Shown here piece after piece: positions 24,211 through 32,989 of a stretch of 64,000 nt of DNA. Position 1 is the first letter of the stretch; every line of letters starts with the position of its first letter. Source of the stretch: Paractinoplanes tereljensis (GTDB lineage: Bacteria > Actinomycetota > Actinomycetes > Mycobacteriales > Micromonosporaceae); contig NZ_BOMY01000024.1 of the NCBI RefSeq assembly GCF_016862435.1, forward strand, positions 62,001 through 126,000. Direction: 5' to 3'. Made by a program: the position numbers and the translations under genes. The notes below the pieces were generated by a model. The model saw only the letters and a list, made by a program, of their open reading frames with translations. It did no database searches and was not told the origin of the DNA.

Positions 24211-27200
24211 CAGGTCTTTCACCTCGGCCGGGGTGATCCCGGCCGCCCGCCGGTAGGCCGTCTCGTAGCCCGCGTCGCCCAGTGCGGCGCGGGCCTCGAA
24301 CGTGATCCGCTCGGTGTCCGGCACCGTCCGGTCCCGCCCGCCGCGCACCGCGTCGGCCGCGCCCAGCAGGAACGCGGCCCGGTCCGGATCACCCGTGCGC
24401 ATGGCGAGGTCAGCCAGCCCGATCACCGCCATCGCGATCACCGGGGCGTCCCGGGCGTCGACCGCGATCCGCACCGCCTCCGCGTGGTAGCGGCCGGCCA
24501 GCTCCAGGTTGCCGGCCGCGGCCTCGATCAGGCCCTGGGTGCTGCGGGTCATCGACCCGAACTGCGGGGCGAACGACGGGTTCGACAGCATCTCGGCCGA
24601 CCGCCCGATCATCTCCCGGGCCACCTCCAGATCGCCCTCCAGCCGGGCGATGGTGGCGTAGCCGTACTGCACCGAGGCCAGCACGTCGGGCAGGCCGATC
24701 TCCTCGGCCTCCTCCCAGGACTGCTTCAGCACCCGCCGCGCCTCGTCGTGTTCGCCCGCCAAATACAGCTGGTGGGCCATCTTCACCTCCAGCTGCGGCA
24801 GGTCCTCCCGGATGCCGACCTCGCGGACCAGCGCCATCGCCTCCCGCTGCAACCGCACCCCCTGGGCGAAGTCGCCGTCGGCGGAGACCAGGTCGCCGAG
24901 CGCGCTCAGCGTGAAACCGATGCCCCAGCGCTCGCCGACCGACCGGAACCCGGCCAGGGCGTCCCGCATCTCGGCGATCACCGACTCACCGCTGTACCCG
25001 AAGTTCAGCCGCAGATGGCCCACGATCATCTTGGCCGAGGCCCGCAGCCACGGATCCGGGTCCTCGAACAGCGGCTCGACCGCGCGGAACCCGGACTCCG
25101 GATCGAAGTTGTCGAAGATGGCGGCCAGCGGCCGCAGCAGCCGCAACGCCGGATGTGCGGCGTCCGGCCCGGCGCCGCTCGCCTCGGCCAGCCGGAAATG
25201 CTCCTGCACCGCCTCGATCGACAGGGCACCCTCCAGCCCGTTGATCGACGCGAACGTGTGGGTGAGCGCCACGTCCTCCCGGTCGGCCTCGCCGGTCATG
25301 GCGGCCACCTCGGCGGACAGGCCCGCGCCCTCCATCCGGTGCCCGCGCAACCACCAGTACCAGCCCAGCCGGGCCACGAACGCGGCCGCGGTGGCCTTGT
25401 CGCCGGCGTCGATCGCGGCCCGGGTGGAGGCGTGGAAGTTGTCGTGCTCGTCGGAGATCCGGCGCAACCAGACCAGCTGGTCGGCGGTGCGCAGCCGGGG
25501 CTCGGCCGCGGTGGCCAGCGCCAGCAACCAGCCGGCCAGGGCCATCCGCTGGGACTCGCTCTCGCCCGCCTCGGCCAGCCGTTCCAGCCCGTACTCCCGG
25601 ATCGTCTCCAGCATCCGGTAGCGGCCGTCCGGGCCCAGCACCAGCAGGGATTTGTCCACCAGCGCGCCGATCAGGTCGGGATCGGCGTCGCAGACCTGCT
25701 CGGCCGCGGCCACATCGGCGCCGCCGTGGAACATCGCAAACCGGCGCCACAGCCGCCGCTCGGCTTCGCCGAGCAGATCCCAGCTCCAATCGACCACGGC
25801 CCGCAGCGTCTGGTGCCGGGGGAGTGCGGTCCGGCTACCGCCGGTGAGCAGGCGGAACCGGTCGGCCAGGCGGTCGGCCAGCACGGTGACGGGGAGCGTA
25901 CGCAAGCGGGCCGCGGCCAGCTCGATCGCCAGCGGCATACCGTCCAGGGCCCGGCAGATCCGGCTCACCGGCTCGACGTTGTCGCTGGTGAGCAGGGTCG
26001 CGGGGGCGCGATCCAGCAGAAGGCGTACGGCCGGGAAAGCCATCGCCGTCGCGGCATCCGCACCCACCGGGGGGAGAGCCAGCGGCTCGACCGGATGAAG
26101 TCGTTCGCCCGGAATCGCCAGCGGTTCCCGGCTGGTGGTCAGCAGCCGCAGCCCCGGCGCGGCCCGCAGCAGGGTGTCGGCCAGCTCGGCGGCCGCCCCG
26201 ATCAGATGCTCGCAGTTGTCCAGGATCAGCAGCATCTCCCGGCCGGCCAGCGCCTCGGCCAGCCGTTCGCTAGCCGACAGGGCCGGGCCCGGCCTTGTCG
26301 GCCCGATCAGCACCTGCCCGCGCAGCCGCAACGCGGTCTGCACGGCATGCGGCACCTCGGCCGGGTCGGTCACCGGCGCCAGCTCGACCCGCCACACCTC
26401 ACCCGGCACCCGCGAGCCGACCTCGACCGACAGCCGGGTCTTGCCGTTGCCGCCCGGCCCCAGCAGGGTGACCAGGCGGTGGTTCGCGAGCAGCGCGCAG
26501 ACCGCCTTCACGTCGTTCTCCCGGCCGACGAAGCTGCTCACCTCGGCCGGCAGATTGCCCTTCGGGGCGGCCCGGAGCAGGTCCAGGTGGAGTTCGGCCA
26601 GCTCCGGGGAGGGATCGGTGCCGAGCTGGTCGGCCAGCCGTTTTCTTACGGTTTCGAAGACCTCCAGCGCTCGGCCCGGGTTGCCCTGGTCGCGCAGCGC
26701 CCGCATCAGCAGCGCCGCCAGCGGCTCGTCCAGCGGGTGCTGGGCTACCAGACCCTCCAGCTCGGGGACGGCGTCGGGCTGGGCGGCCAGCTTGCGGCGC
26801 AGCGCATTCAGCCGCAGCTCCTCCAGGCGCCGGGCGTCACCCCGCGCCACCTCGGGGAAATCGAGGTCGCCGCGCCACAGCTTGAGGGCTTCTTCGGGGC
26901 TGTCTTGGGCCAGCTTTATGAATCTATTTACGTCGATGTTCTCGGCGTCGATGACCAGGCGGTAGCCGTTCGCGGCGGCCTCGACGGTGAGCTCCGGGGC
27001 GGTGCGGCGCAGGCGGGAGACCAGCGCTTGCAGCGCATTCCCGGCCGCCTGCGGCGGCTCGTCATCCCAGACCCCGTCGATGAGACGCCCGGCGGTGACC
27101 ACCCGGTTGGCGTCGAGGGCAAGAAGAAGCAGGAGGGTACGCAGGCGGGCGCCCGCCACCGGCACCGAGTCTCCGGTGCCGGAGCGCAGCTCAACCGTCC

Positions 27201-27219
27201 CGAGCACCGCAATCTCCAC
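24136..27219 (-). CDS. AfsR/SARP-like transcriptional regulator with NB-ARC ATPase and TPR-like C-terminus
   Basis: 1027 residues. Residues 1-90 are an OmpR-type winged helix (MEIAVLGTVEL...GARLRTLLLLLAL), and 95-215 a bacterial transcriptional activation (BTAD) domain ending TDPSPELAELH. An NB-ARC-type ATPase follows with P-loop LLGPGGNGKTRL (254-262) and Walker B LLILDNCEHL. The C-terminal ~400 residues are TPR-like helical repeats. Regulators of this form control secondary metabolism or stress responses; the target is unknown. The convergent DrrAB exporter (75-bp overlap) and the second STAND protein 51 bp upstream on the same strand are candidates for shared function (inference). Confidence 0.9.
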   Translation of the reverse strand: MEIAVLGTVELRSGTGDSVPVAGARLRTLLLLLALDANRVVTAGRLIDGVWDDEPPQAAGNALQALVSRLRRTAPELTVEAAANGYRLVIDAENIDVNRFIKLAQDSPEEALKLWRGDLDFPEVARGDARRLEELRLNALRRKLAAQPDAVPELEGLVAQHPLDEPLAALLMRALRDQGNPGRALEVFETVRKRLADQLGTDPSPELAELHLDLLRAAPKGNLPAEVSSFVGRENDVKAVCALLANHRLVTLLGPGGNGKTRLSVEVGSRVPGEVWRVELAPVTDPAEVPHAVQTALRLRGQVLIGPTRPGPALSASERLAEALAGREMLLILDNCEHLIGAAAELADTLLRAAPGLRLLTTSREPLAIPGERLHPVEPLALPPVGADAATAMAFPAVRLLLDRAPATLLTSDNVEPVSRICRALDGMPLAIELAAARLRTLPVTVLADRLADRFRLLTGGSRTALPRHQTLRAVVDWSWDLLGEAERRLWRRFAMFHGGADVAAAEQVCDADPDLIGALVDKSLLVLGPDGRYRMLETIREYGLERLAEAGESESQRMALAGWLLALATAAEPRLRTADQLVWLRRISDEHDNFHASTRAAIDAGDKATAAAFVARLGWYWWLRGHRMEGAGLSAEVAAMTGEADREDVALTHTFASINGLEGALSIEAVQEHFRLAEASGAGPDAAHPALRLLRPLAAIFDNFDPESGFRAVEPLFEDPDPWLRASAKMIVGHLRLNFGYSGESVIAEMRDALAGFRSVGERWGIGFTLSALGDLVSADGDFAQGVRLQREAMALVREVGIREDLPQLEVKMAHQLYLAGEHDEARRVLKQSWEEAEEIGLPDVLASVQYGYATIARLEGDLEVAREMIGRSAEMLSNPSFAPQFGSMTRSTQGLIEAAAGNLELAGRYHAEAVRIAVDARDAPVIAMAVIGLADLAMRTGDPDRAAFLLGAADAVRGGRDRTVPDTERITFEARAALGDAGYETAYRRAAGITPAEVKDLLDPAAEGPDGQRSEGDEQDRRPDQ

Positions 27220-27270
27220 CCGTACGATTCTGCCTGCTCTGTCGAACGCGATTCGACCCGCCGCGGGTAT

Positions 27271-29646
27271 CTAGGTGGGCTCTTTGCGCTGACGCCGCCG
27301 GACTTCGTCTTCGAGTTCTTGCGCCCGCTCGTTCTCACCCAGCCGGCGGAGCACGATGGCGAGACCTTCGGCCGAAGAGAGTGTGCTGGGGTGGTCGTCG
27401 CCGAGGATTCGTCGGCGACGGGCGAGGGTGTCCATGTGCAGGTCTCGTGCTTGCTCATCTTCCCCCAAGCAGCTTAGGGCGTCGGCGAAGTTGTTCGCCG
27501 ATGAGAGTGTGCTGGGGTGGTCGTCGCCGAGGATTCGTCGGCGACGGGCGAGGGTGTCCATGTGCAGGTCACGTGCTTGCACGTCTTCCCCTATCCAGCT
27601 TTGGAGGCTGGCGACGTTGTTCGCCGATTGGAGTGTGCTGGGGTGGTCGTCGCCGAGGATTAGTCGACGACGGGCTAGCGTGTCCTCGCCCAACTTACGA
27701 GCCCGCTCGTATTCCCCCAACTTACGCAATTCGACGGCCACGTTGTTGGCTGCGGTGAGCGTAAAGGGATGGTCGTCGCCCATAGTTTGTCGATAGCGGG
27801 CGAGCATGACTTCGTTCAGGTTTCGTGCCTGCTCGTGTTCTTCCAACTCGCCCAGGACGTTGGCGAGGATGATGCCCGCGACGAGCGTGTTGGGATGGTT
27901 GTCGCCGAAGCGGTTCTGGCTCAGCTGGTATGAGCGTTCGGCGAGTGGCAGTGCGGTCCCGGAGTCGCCCCGGGTGTTCAGATATGAAGCGGCCCCGTTG
28001 AGCAGCGCCACAACATCGTCGGCTACCTGATTGAGAGATCGGGTGGAGTCGGTGACGACAAGCACGTGCGGAAGCAGGCGCTGCCATGCTGGCCAGGTCG
28101 GCGGGTTTTCCCACGGGTCGGGCGGGCGCCCGGCGGTGACAAGGCGTACCGCCAACCCCGGCCAACCCTCGTCGTCGCGAGAGCCATCGCGCAGCAGTGT
28201 CGCCGGAACGCGATGCAACAGCAGGCCGTCGGCGTTGACCCCGGCTATCCCGCGGCGACGCAGCAGCCTGGTCACCGCCGCCAGCCGCAGCGGATCAGCG
28301 GCCACCTCCGTCAGCGGTGGCGGCAGCAGGTCGGCGTGTTCGGACACCAGTGTCCTGGGCACCGGTTCCGGCGCCAGCCACGCCAGCAGCGTCACCAACT
28401 GCAGGGCAGCCGGGTCATCGATGGCCAACTGGTCGAACGCCACCGCCCAGGAGGCCGCTACCGACGTCGGATACAAGCTGCCCAGCACCTGTCCGAGCGC
28501 TTCGGTGCTGCGTTGCTCCACCAGGTCCAGGTACGTGTCGGCATTTAGGCCGGTGTCGGCCAGCAACCCGGCCGCCTGGTCGACCGCCAATGGCAGATCG
28601 CCGAGGACCTCGGCGATCCGATCGGCGTCCCGATCGGACAGCTGAGGCAGGCCGGCCTGCAGCAACGCAACCGACTCCGGTCGAGCGAAGATATCCACCT
28701 CGACCGGAACAGCCAGCCGGGACCAGTCCGGGTTTCGCGAGGTGATCAGCACGTGCCCGCCGCCGCCGGGAAGGAAGCGGCGCAGCGCCTGGGGGTCCTC
28801 GGCGTTGTCGAACACCAGCAGCCACCGATTCCGGCTCTGGAAAGTCCCCAGTAGTCGGGCGACCGCTGTGTCGGCCGGCTCCGCGGTGCCCGCCAGGCCG
28901 AGGGCCTTGGCCAGCCCGGCCAGCTGCTCCGGTATCAGCTCCGGGTCCTCGGCGGCCACCCACCACGCGACGTCGTAGGCATCGGCGTGCCGATGGGCGT
29001 ACTCGATCGCTGTGGTTGTCTTTCCGACCCCGCCCATGCCGTGCATGGCGTGCACGACCGCCGCGCCCCGCGTGCCCAGCGCCTTTTCCAGCGCGGCGAG
29101 CAGACCGGCGCGGCCGGTGAACAACCCCGACCGCGCCGGAACGTTTCGCACCTGCCGCACCTGGGTCCGCGGCATCCTGGTCAGCGCGTGCAGCAGCGCC
29201 GTCTCCAGCTCTTCCGGGCTGCTCACGGTGGCTGCGGTGATGCCGCTGTCGCGTAACCGGGAGCGGAAGGCTTCCTGCTTGTCGGCGTACCGTAAATCGG
29301 TGAAAAGGTCTCGGGGGCCGTGCATGTCCTCCGCCAGGAGGAAGACCAACCGGGGTTTGCCCAGCTCGCCGGCCGTGAGAAATTCCAATTCGGTGTAGGA
29401 CACCTCGGGTTGATCGCGCACCGGTGAGCCGTAGCGGAAGCCGGCGATCAGCGCATAGACGTCGGCGGCCGCGACCGCCTCCCGGCAGACCTGGGCCGGC
29501 GGGAGGTCCTGCGCGGAGAAGTAGGCCATGTCGGTGATCGCGTCGCCCGCCCGGTTCACCGCCGCCTCGGCCGCTGCCACAAAGGACTTCGGCTCCGGCA
29601 GCCGCCGCAGCTCCGAGGTGTGCGACAGAAACACCCGCAAGGTCAC
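27271..29646 (-). CDS. DUF4062 + NB-ARC + TPR STAND NTPase
   Basis: 791 residues from GTG. Residues 2-110 form a TIR/nucleoside-deoxyribosyltransferase-like DUF4062 domain (LRVFLSHTSELRRL, ADVYALIAGFRYGS, SYTELEFLTAGELGKPRLVFLL). An NB-ARC ATPase follows with Walker A GMGGVGKTT (203-211), Walker B RWLLVFDNAED and GHVLITSRN. From about 560, kinesin-light-chain-type TPRs of 42 residues each carry GDDHPSTL. Such three-part STAND proteins are sensors that oligomerise on ligand binding, and relatives act in signalling or antiphage conflict. No separate effector gene is adjacent, so the DUF4062 domain may be the effector (inference). The last TPR copies are nearly identical in DNA. Confidence 0.88.
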   Translation of the reverse strand: MTLRVFLSHTSELRRLPEPKSFVAAAEAAVNRAGDAITDMAYFSAQDLPPAQVCREAVAAADVYALIAGFRYGSPVRDQPEVSYTELEFLTAGELGKPRLVFLLAEDMHGPRDLFTDLRYADKQEAFRSRLRDSGITAATVSSPEELETALLHALTRMPRTQVRQVRNVPARSGLFTGRAGLLAALEKALGTRGAAVVHAMHGMGGVGKTTTAIEYAHRHADAYDVAWWVAAEDPELIPEQLAGLAKALGLAGTAEPADTAVARLLGTFQSRNRWLLVFDNAEDPQALRRFLPGGGGHVLITSRNPDWSRLAVPVEVDIFARPESVALLQAGLPQLSDRDADRIAEVLGDLPLAVDQAAGLLADTGLNADTYLDLVEQRSTEALGQVLGSLYPTSVAASWAVAFDQLAIDDPAALQLVTLLAWLAPEPVPRTLVSEHADLLPPPLTEVAADPLRLAAVTRLLRRRGIAGVNADGLLLHRVPATLLRDGSRDDEGWPGLAVRLVTAGRPPDPWENPPTWPAWQRLLPHVLVVTDSTRSLNQVADDVVALLNGAASYLNTRGDSGTALPLAERSYQLSQNRFGDNHPNTLVAGIILANVLGELEEHEQARNLNEVMLARYRQTMGDDHPFTLTAANNVAVELRKLGEYERARKLGEDTLARRRLILGDDHPSTLQSANNVASLQSWIGEDVQARDLHMDTLARRRRILGDDHPSTLSSANNFADALSCLGEDEQARDLHMDTLARRRRILGDDHPSTLSSAEGLAIVLRRLGENERAQELEDEVRRRQRKEPT
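27340..27800 (-). repeat. 126-bp tandem repeats encoding TPR units of the STAND protein
   Basis: The motif GTGTGCTGGG recurs at 27381, 27507 and 27633, exactly 126 bp apart, with a more diverged copy at 27759. Units 1 and 2 are almost identical at DNA level over most of their length; on the coding strand each encodes ARRRRILGDDHPSTL plus linker. Exact 42-codon spacing keeps the frame. Confidence 0.9.
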
Positions 29647-29682
29647 CCGGCCGACGCTACGGGGGCACCCGGCAAGATCGCA

Positions 29683-30489
29683 TCAGACGTCCGTCGTAAA
29701 GGTCAGCTCGCGGCCGGCCTCGACGTCACCCGTCAGGGAGTCGACCCGAGCCTTGGCCAGGCCGTAGGAATCCGAGCCGAGCAGCTGGTGCAGGGGTGCG
29801 TTGCCGGTGACCGCGACCTGGATGATCGCGGCCGCGACCTTCACCGGGTCGCCGAGCTGGGTGCCCGGCATGGCCAGGTGCGCCTCGGTCATCTCGCGGA
29901 TCGCGCCGTAACCGTCGATGGTCCTCGCCGGCAGGCCGAGCGAATGGGCGCGCAGGAAGTCGGTACGGGTGTAGCCCGGCTCGACCAGGTTGACCTGGAT
30001 GCCGTCGAGCTCGGCCGCCAGCGACTCGGTCAGTCCTTCCAGGGCGTACTTGGCGGCGCAGTACAGGCCCCAGCCGGGAAACGCGGTCAGACCGAGGATC
30101 GACGAGACGTTGATGATGTGGCCGCTCCGGCGTTCCCGGAACGACGGCAGGACGGCGCGCAGCACGTTCCAGACGCCGAAGACCTGCACGTCGAACATCT
30201 GCCGGGCCTCGGCGTCGCTCACCTCCTCGACCGCGCCGAGAAAGCCGTAGCCGGCGTTGTTCACGACCACGTCGATCGGGCCGTACCGGTCCTCGGTCGC
30301 GCGGACTGCCTTGATGACGGCCTGCTCGTCGGTGAGATCCAGCTGGAGGGTGCCGGGCCGGTCCGCGGTCCGGCTGGTCGCGGCCACGTTGTCGCCCCGC
30401 TCGCGGAGCTGATCGACCAGCTCGCGGCCGAGGCCGCGGGAGGTGCCGGTGACGAACCAGGTGGCCGGGCGGTCGGTGGGATATGTCAT
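29683..30489 (-). CDS. Short-chain dehydrogenase/reductase (classical SDR)
   Basis: 268 residues. Classical SDR with cofactor motif TGTSRGLGREL near the N-terminus, NNAGYGF, active-site serine in NVSSILG, and the YCAAKYALEG Tyr-Lys pair near residue 145. The cofactor is probably NADP(H), given the arginine after the first glycine. The substrate is unknown. It is divergent from an XRE-family regulator 121 bp away, a common arrangement in which the regulator controls the SDR. Confidence 0.92.
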   Translation of the reverse strand: MTYPTDRPATWFVTGTSRGLGRELVDQLRERGDNVAATSRTADRPGTLQLDLTDEQAVIKAVRATEDRYGPIDVVVNNAGYGFLGAVEEVSDAEARQMFDVQVFGVWNVLRAVLPSFRERRSGHIINVSSILGLTAFPGWGLYCAAKYALEGLTESLAAELDGIQVNLVEPGYTRTDFLRAHSLGLPARTIDGYGAIREMTEAHLAMPGTQLGDPVKVAAAIIQVAVTGNAPLHQLLGSDSYGLAKARVDSLTGDVEAGRELTFTTDV

Positions 30490-30610
30490 GCGTCAATGCT
30501 GCTTCCGGAGTTTGCCCGGGCACATGGTCGAGCAGGCCCAGCCGTACCGGGGAACGGCATGCCCACCCAACGCCTACCCGCAGCCCGGTCCGCAGGCGGA
30601 CCATTGAGGT

Positions 30611-31483
30611 GTGAACCTCGGCGACTTCCTGCGCAAATGCCGGGCCGACCTGAGCCCCGCGGCGGTCGGCATCGACGGTTACCAGCCCGGCCGGCGGGTC
30701 CGCGGGCTGCGCCGGGAGGAGGTCGCCCAGCTCGCCGGGGTGAGCGTCGACTACTACACCCGGTTGGAGCAGGGCCGGCACACCAGCCCGTCCGCCGCGG
30801 TGATCGACGCGCTGGCGCGTGTCTTCCAGCTCGACGCGGCCGCCCGGGCCCATCTGGCCGATCTGGCCCACCCCACCCGGCGCCGTGTCTCCCCGGCCCC
30901 GGCCCAGCGGGTCCGCCCGGCGATGCAGCAGCTGGTCGCGTCGCTGACCGAGCACCCGGCGCTGATCCTGGGCCGCCGCACCGACATCCTGGCGTCGAAC
31001 GCGCTGGCCCGAGCCCTGATGACTCGGGAGCGCAACTACGCCCGCTGGATCTTTCTCGACCCGGCCGCCCGGGAGATCTTCCTGGACTGGCCGACGGTGG
31101 CGGCCGAGGTGGTCGGCACGCTCCGCCTCTACGCGGGCCGCAACCCCGACGACGACCGGCTCGATCAGCTGGTCGAAGAGCTGACCACCAAGAATCCAGA
31201 TTTCCGTACGTGGTGGAGCGGTCACCAGGTGCACGAGCGGACGAACGGCACCAAACGTATGACGCACCCGGCCGTCGGCCCGATCACCCTGCGATACGAG
31301 GCCCTGGCCCTGCCCGGCGACGACGAGCAGGTGCTGTTCCTCTACCACCCCGACCCGGGCAGCAGCTCGCACGACAACCTGCGCCTGCTCGCCCTGCTGA
31401 CCGCGGCCGGGCCTAACCAGGCCGGCGGCGGGGCTCGCTCAGCAGGATCAGCAGAGCCACGGCGGTCAGCAGAGCGGCCGTGA
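30611..31483 (+). CDS. XRE-family regulator with MmyB-like ligand domain
   Basis: 290 residues from GTG. An N-terminal helix-turn-helix (GLRREEVAQLAGVSVDYYTRLEQG, about residues 35-60) is followed by a PAS-like MmyB domain (ILGRRTDILASNALARAL, later RTWWSGHQVHERTNGTKRMTHP and LALPGDDEQVLFLYHPDPGSSSHD). MmyB-type regulators are common in actinomycetes and usually control a divergent oxidoreductase; here that is the SDR. The 3' end overlaps the convergent MFS gene by 71 bp. Confidence 0.92.
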   Translation: MNLGDFLRKCRADLSPAAVGIDGYQPGRRVRGLRREEVAQLAGVSVDYYTRLEQGRHTSPSAAVIDALARVFQLDAAARAHLADLAHPTRRRVSPAPAQRVRPAMQQLVASLTEHPALILGRRTDILASNALARALMTRERNYARWIFLDPAAREIFLDWPTVAAEVVGTLRLYAGRNPDDDRLDQLVEELTTKNPDFRTWWSGHQVHERTNGTKRMTHPAVGPITLRYEALALPGDDEQVLFLYHPDPGSSSHDNLRLLALLTAAGPNQAGGGARSAGSAEPRRSAERP

Positions 31484-32573
31484 GGAAAGTGCTGCGCACG
31501 CCCGTGTGGGCCAGCAGGATGCTGCCGATCAGGGCGCCGGAGGCGATGCCGACGTTGAACATGGCCGAGAAGACCGCCGAGGCCATGTCGGTGCTGCCCG
31601 GGGCGACCTGCAGCACCCGGCTCTGGAAGGTGGCCGGGATCTGCGGCATGGCGAAGCCCCACACGGCGACGCAGGCCACCGTCGCGGCCTGGCCGGTGCC
31701 GAACAGGTAGAGGGCCAGCAGTGTGGCGGTCAGGATCGCGAGCGGGGCCAGCATGGCGGCCCGGGGCGCCCGGTCGGCCAGGGCGCCGCCGGCGGCCACC
31801 CCACCCAGGCCGGCCAGCCCGTAGACCAGCAGGAGCAGGCTGACGGACTCCGGGCCGAAGCCGCTGACCTCGGTGAGGAACGGAGAGATGTACGTGTACG
31901 CGGCGAACACGCCGGTGATCGCCACCGCCGTGGCGGCCACGATGGTCCAGTAACGACGGGCGTCCGGAGCGGATCCGGTGGCCGCGTGACCTCCGTCCGG
32001 AGAGGACGTCGGCATCAGCAGCGCGACCCCTGCCAGCGACAGCAGGCCGAGCCCGGCGACGGCGAGAAACGCGGTGCGCCAGCTGGTTTGCTGGCCGAGC
32101 CAGGTAGCGGTCGGTACGCCGAGGACCGAGGCCAGCGACCCGCCGCCGATCAGGGCGGCAGTCACCCGTCCCCGCACCTGCGGCGAGAACAGCGCGGCCG
32201 CGGCCGGCGGGGCGACCGCCCAGAACACCGCCTGCGCCAGCGCGGTGACGACCCGCCCGCCCAGCAGAGTCCAGTAGCCGCCGGTCACCGACACGCAGGT
32301 AGCCGCGACGAAGACGGCCAGCAGTCCGGCGATCAGGTGCCGGCGCGGAATCCGGCGAACCAGGTGGGTGAGCGGCAGCGAGACGATCGCCACGGTGACC
32401 CCGTACCCGGTGACCAGCAGCCCCGCGGTCGATTCGGAAACCCCGATGTCATCCGCGATCACCGACAGCAGCCCGACCGGCAACATCTCCACCGTGAAGA
32501 ACGCAAACCCGGCCAGCATCAGAGCCGCCAGCGCGACCACGCTGCGCCGCCCCGTGGCCGTCTGGTTGATCAC
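31413..32573 (-). CDS. MFS transporter, DHA1-like drug exporter
   Basis: 386 residues with twelve predicted helices. The first helix FAFFTVEMLPVGLLSVIA has the AraJ/Cmr-type P-x-G element, followed by the MFS loop LVRRIPRRHLI between helices 2 and 3. Sequence character matches the arabinose-efflux/chloramphenicol-resistance subgroup. It is likely a proton-coupled exporter; the substrate is unknown. It is convergent with and overlaps the XRE gene by 71 bp. Confidence 0.9.
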   Translation of the reverse strand: MINQTATGRRSVVALAALMLAGFAFFTVEMLPVGLLSVIADDIGVSESTAGLLVTGYGVTVAIVSLPLTHLVRRIPRRHLIAGLLAVFVAATCVSVTGGYWTLLGGRVVTALAQAVFWAVAPPAAAALFSPQVRGRVTAALIGGGSLASVLGVPTATWLGQQTSWRTAFLAVAGLGLLSLAGVALLMPTSSPDGGHAATGSAPDARRYWTIVAATAVAITGVFAAYTYISPFLTEVSGFGPESVSLLLLVYGLAGLGGVAAGGALADRAPRAAMLAPLAILTATLLALYLFGTGQAATVACVAVWGFAMPQIPATFQSRVLQVAPGSTDMASAVFSAMFNVGIASGALIGSILLAHTGVRSTFLTAALLTAVALLILLSEPRRRPG

Positions 32574-32642
32574 CAGGCCAGCCTAGGTCCCCGGCATAGC
32601 CATTTTGCCGTGCCCGCAACGCCCGCCTGGGAGGATGCGGAC

Positions 32643-32942
32643 ATGCGCGCACGAATCGACCACCGCGGCCTCTACATCGATCTAATCCCCGACGACGCCC
32701 AGCTGCTGGGCCTGGTCCGGGCGGTCCGGGCCGCCGGCCTGGCCACGATGCAGATCGAGCAGACCACCGACGACAACGGCCTGGCGGTAAGCATCCCGCT
32801 GCCCGAGGGCGCTTTCGCCGCCGCAACCTTCGCCGCGATGCTGCTGATAGTCGCCGAGGTAGACAACCGCCCAGCCGCCGCCCTGCTGGACGACTTCCGA
32901 GCCCGAACAGGCTTCGACCAGAAGCTCTACCAGCAGCAATAA
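32643..32942 (+). CDS. Hypothetical small protein
   Basis: 99 residues starting at ATG 32643, the first start in a soluble, acidic sequence (MRARIDHRGLYIDLIPDD...). I do not recognise the family. It has an alpha/beta pattern without membrane segments or metal motifs. The frame is open far upstream as a shadow of the MFS gene, so the start was chosen at the point where the opposite gene has ended. It is divergent from the MFS gene and followed by a strong bidirectional hairpin shared with glnA. Confidence 0.6.
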   Translation: MRARIDHRGLYIDLIPDDAQLLGLVRAVRAAGLATMQIEQTTDDNGLAVSIPLPEGAFAAATFAAMLLIVAEVDNRPAAALLDDFRARTGFDQKLYQQQ

Positions 32943-32945
32943 GAA

Positions 32946-32976
32946 ACGGCGGCCGCGCCAAGCGCGACCGCCGTTC
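32946..32976. terminator. Bidirectional hairpin terminator between convergent genes
   Basis: AACGGCGG-C-CGCGC (32946-32959) pairs with GCGCG-A-CCGCCGTT (32963-32976), 13 bp with a single mismatch and a 3-nt loop. It lies 4 bp after the hypothetical gene and 14 bp after the glnA stop. Confidence 0.75.
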
Positions 32977-32989
32977 TAGTTACGTCAGG

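Noticed and set aside
24484..27477. Long plus-strand frame (about 1000 codons) opposite the AfsR-like gene
   Set aside because: It is an Arg/Gln/Gly/His-rich shadow of the minus-strand gene, which has clear domains and a proper start.
31506..32642. N-terminal extension of the 99-residue hypothetical gene
   Set aside because: The upstream open frame is antisense to the MFS transporter gene and has shadow composition; only the part from 32643 lies outside that gene.
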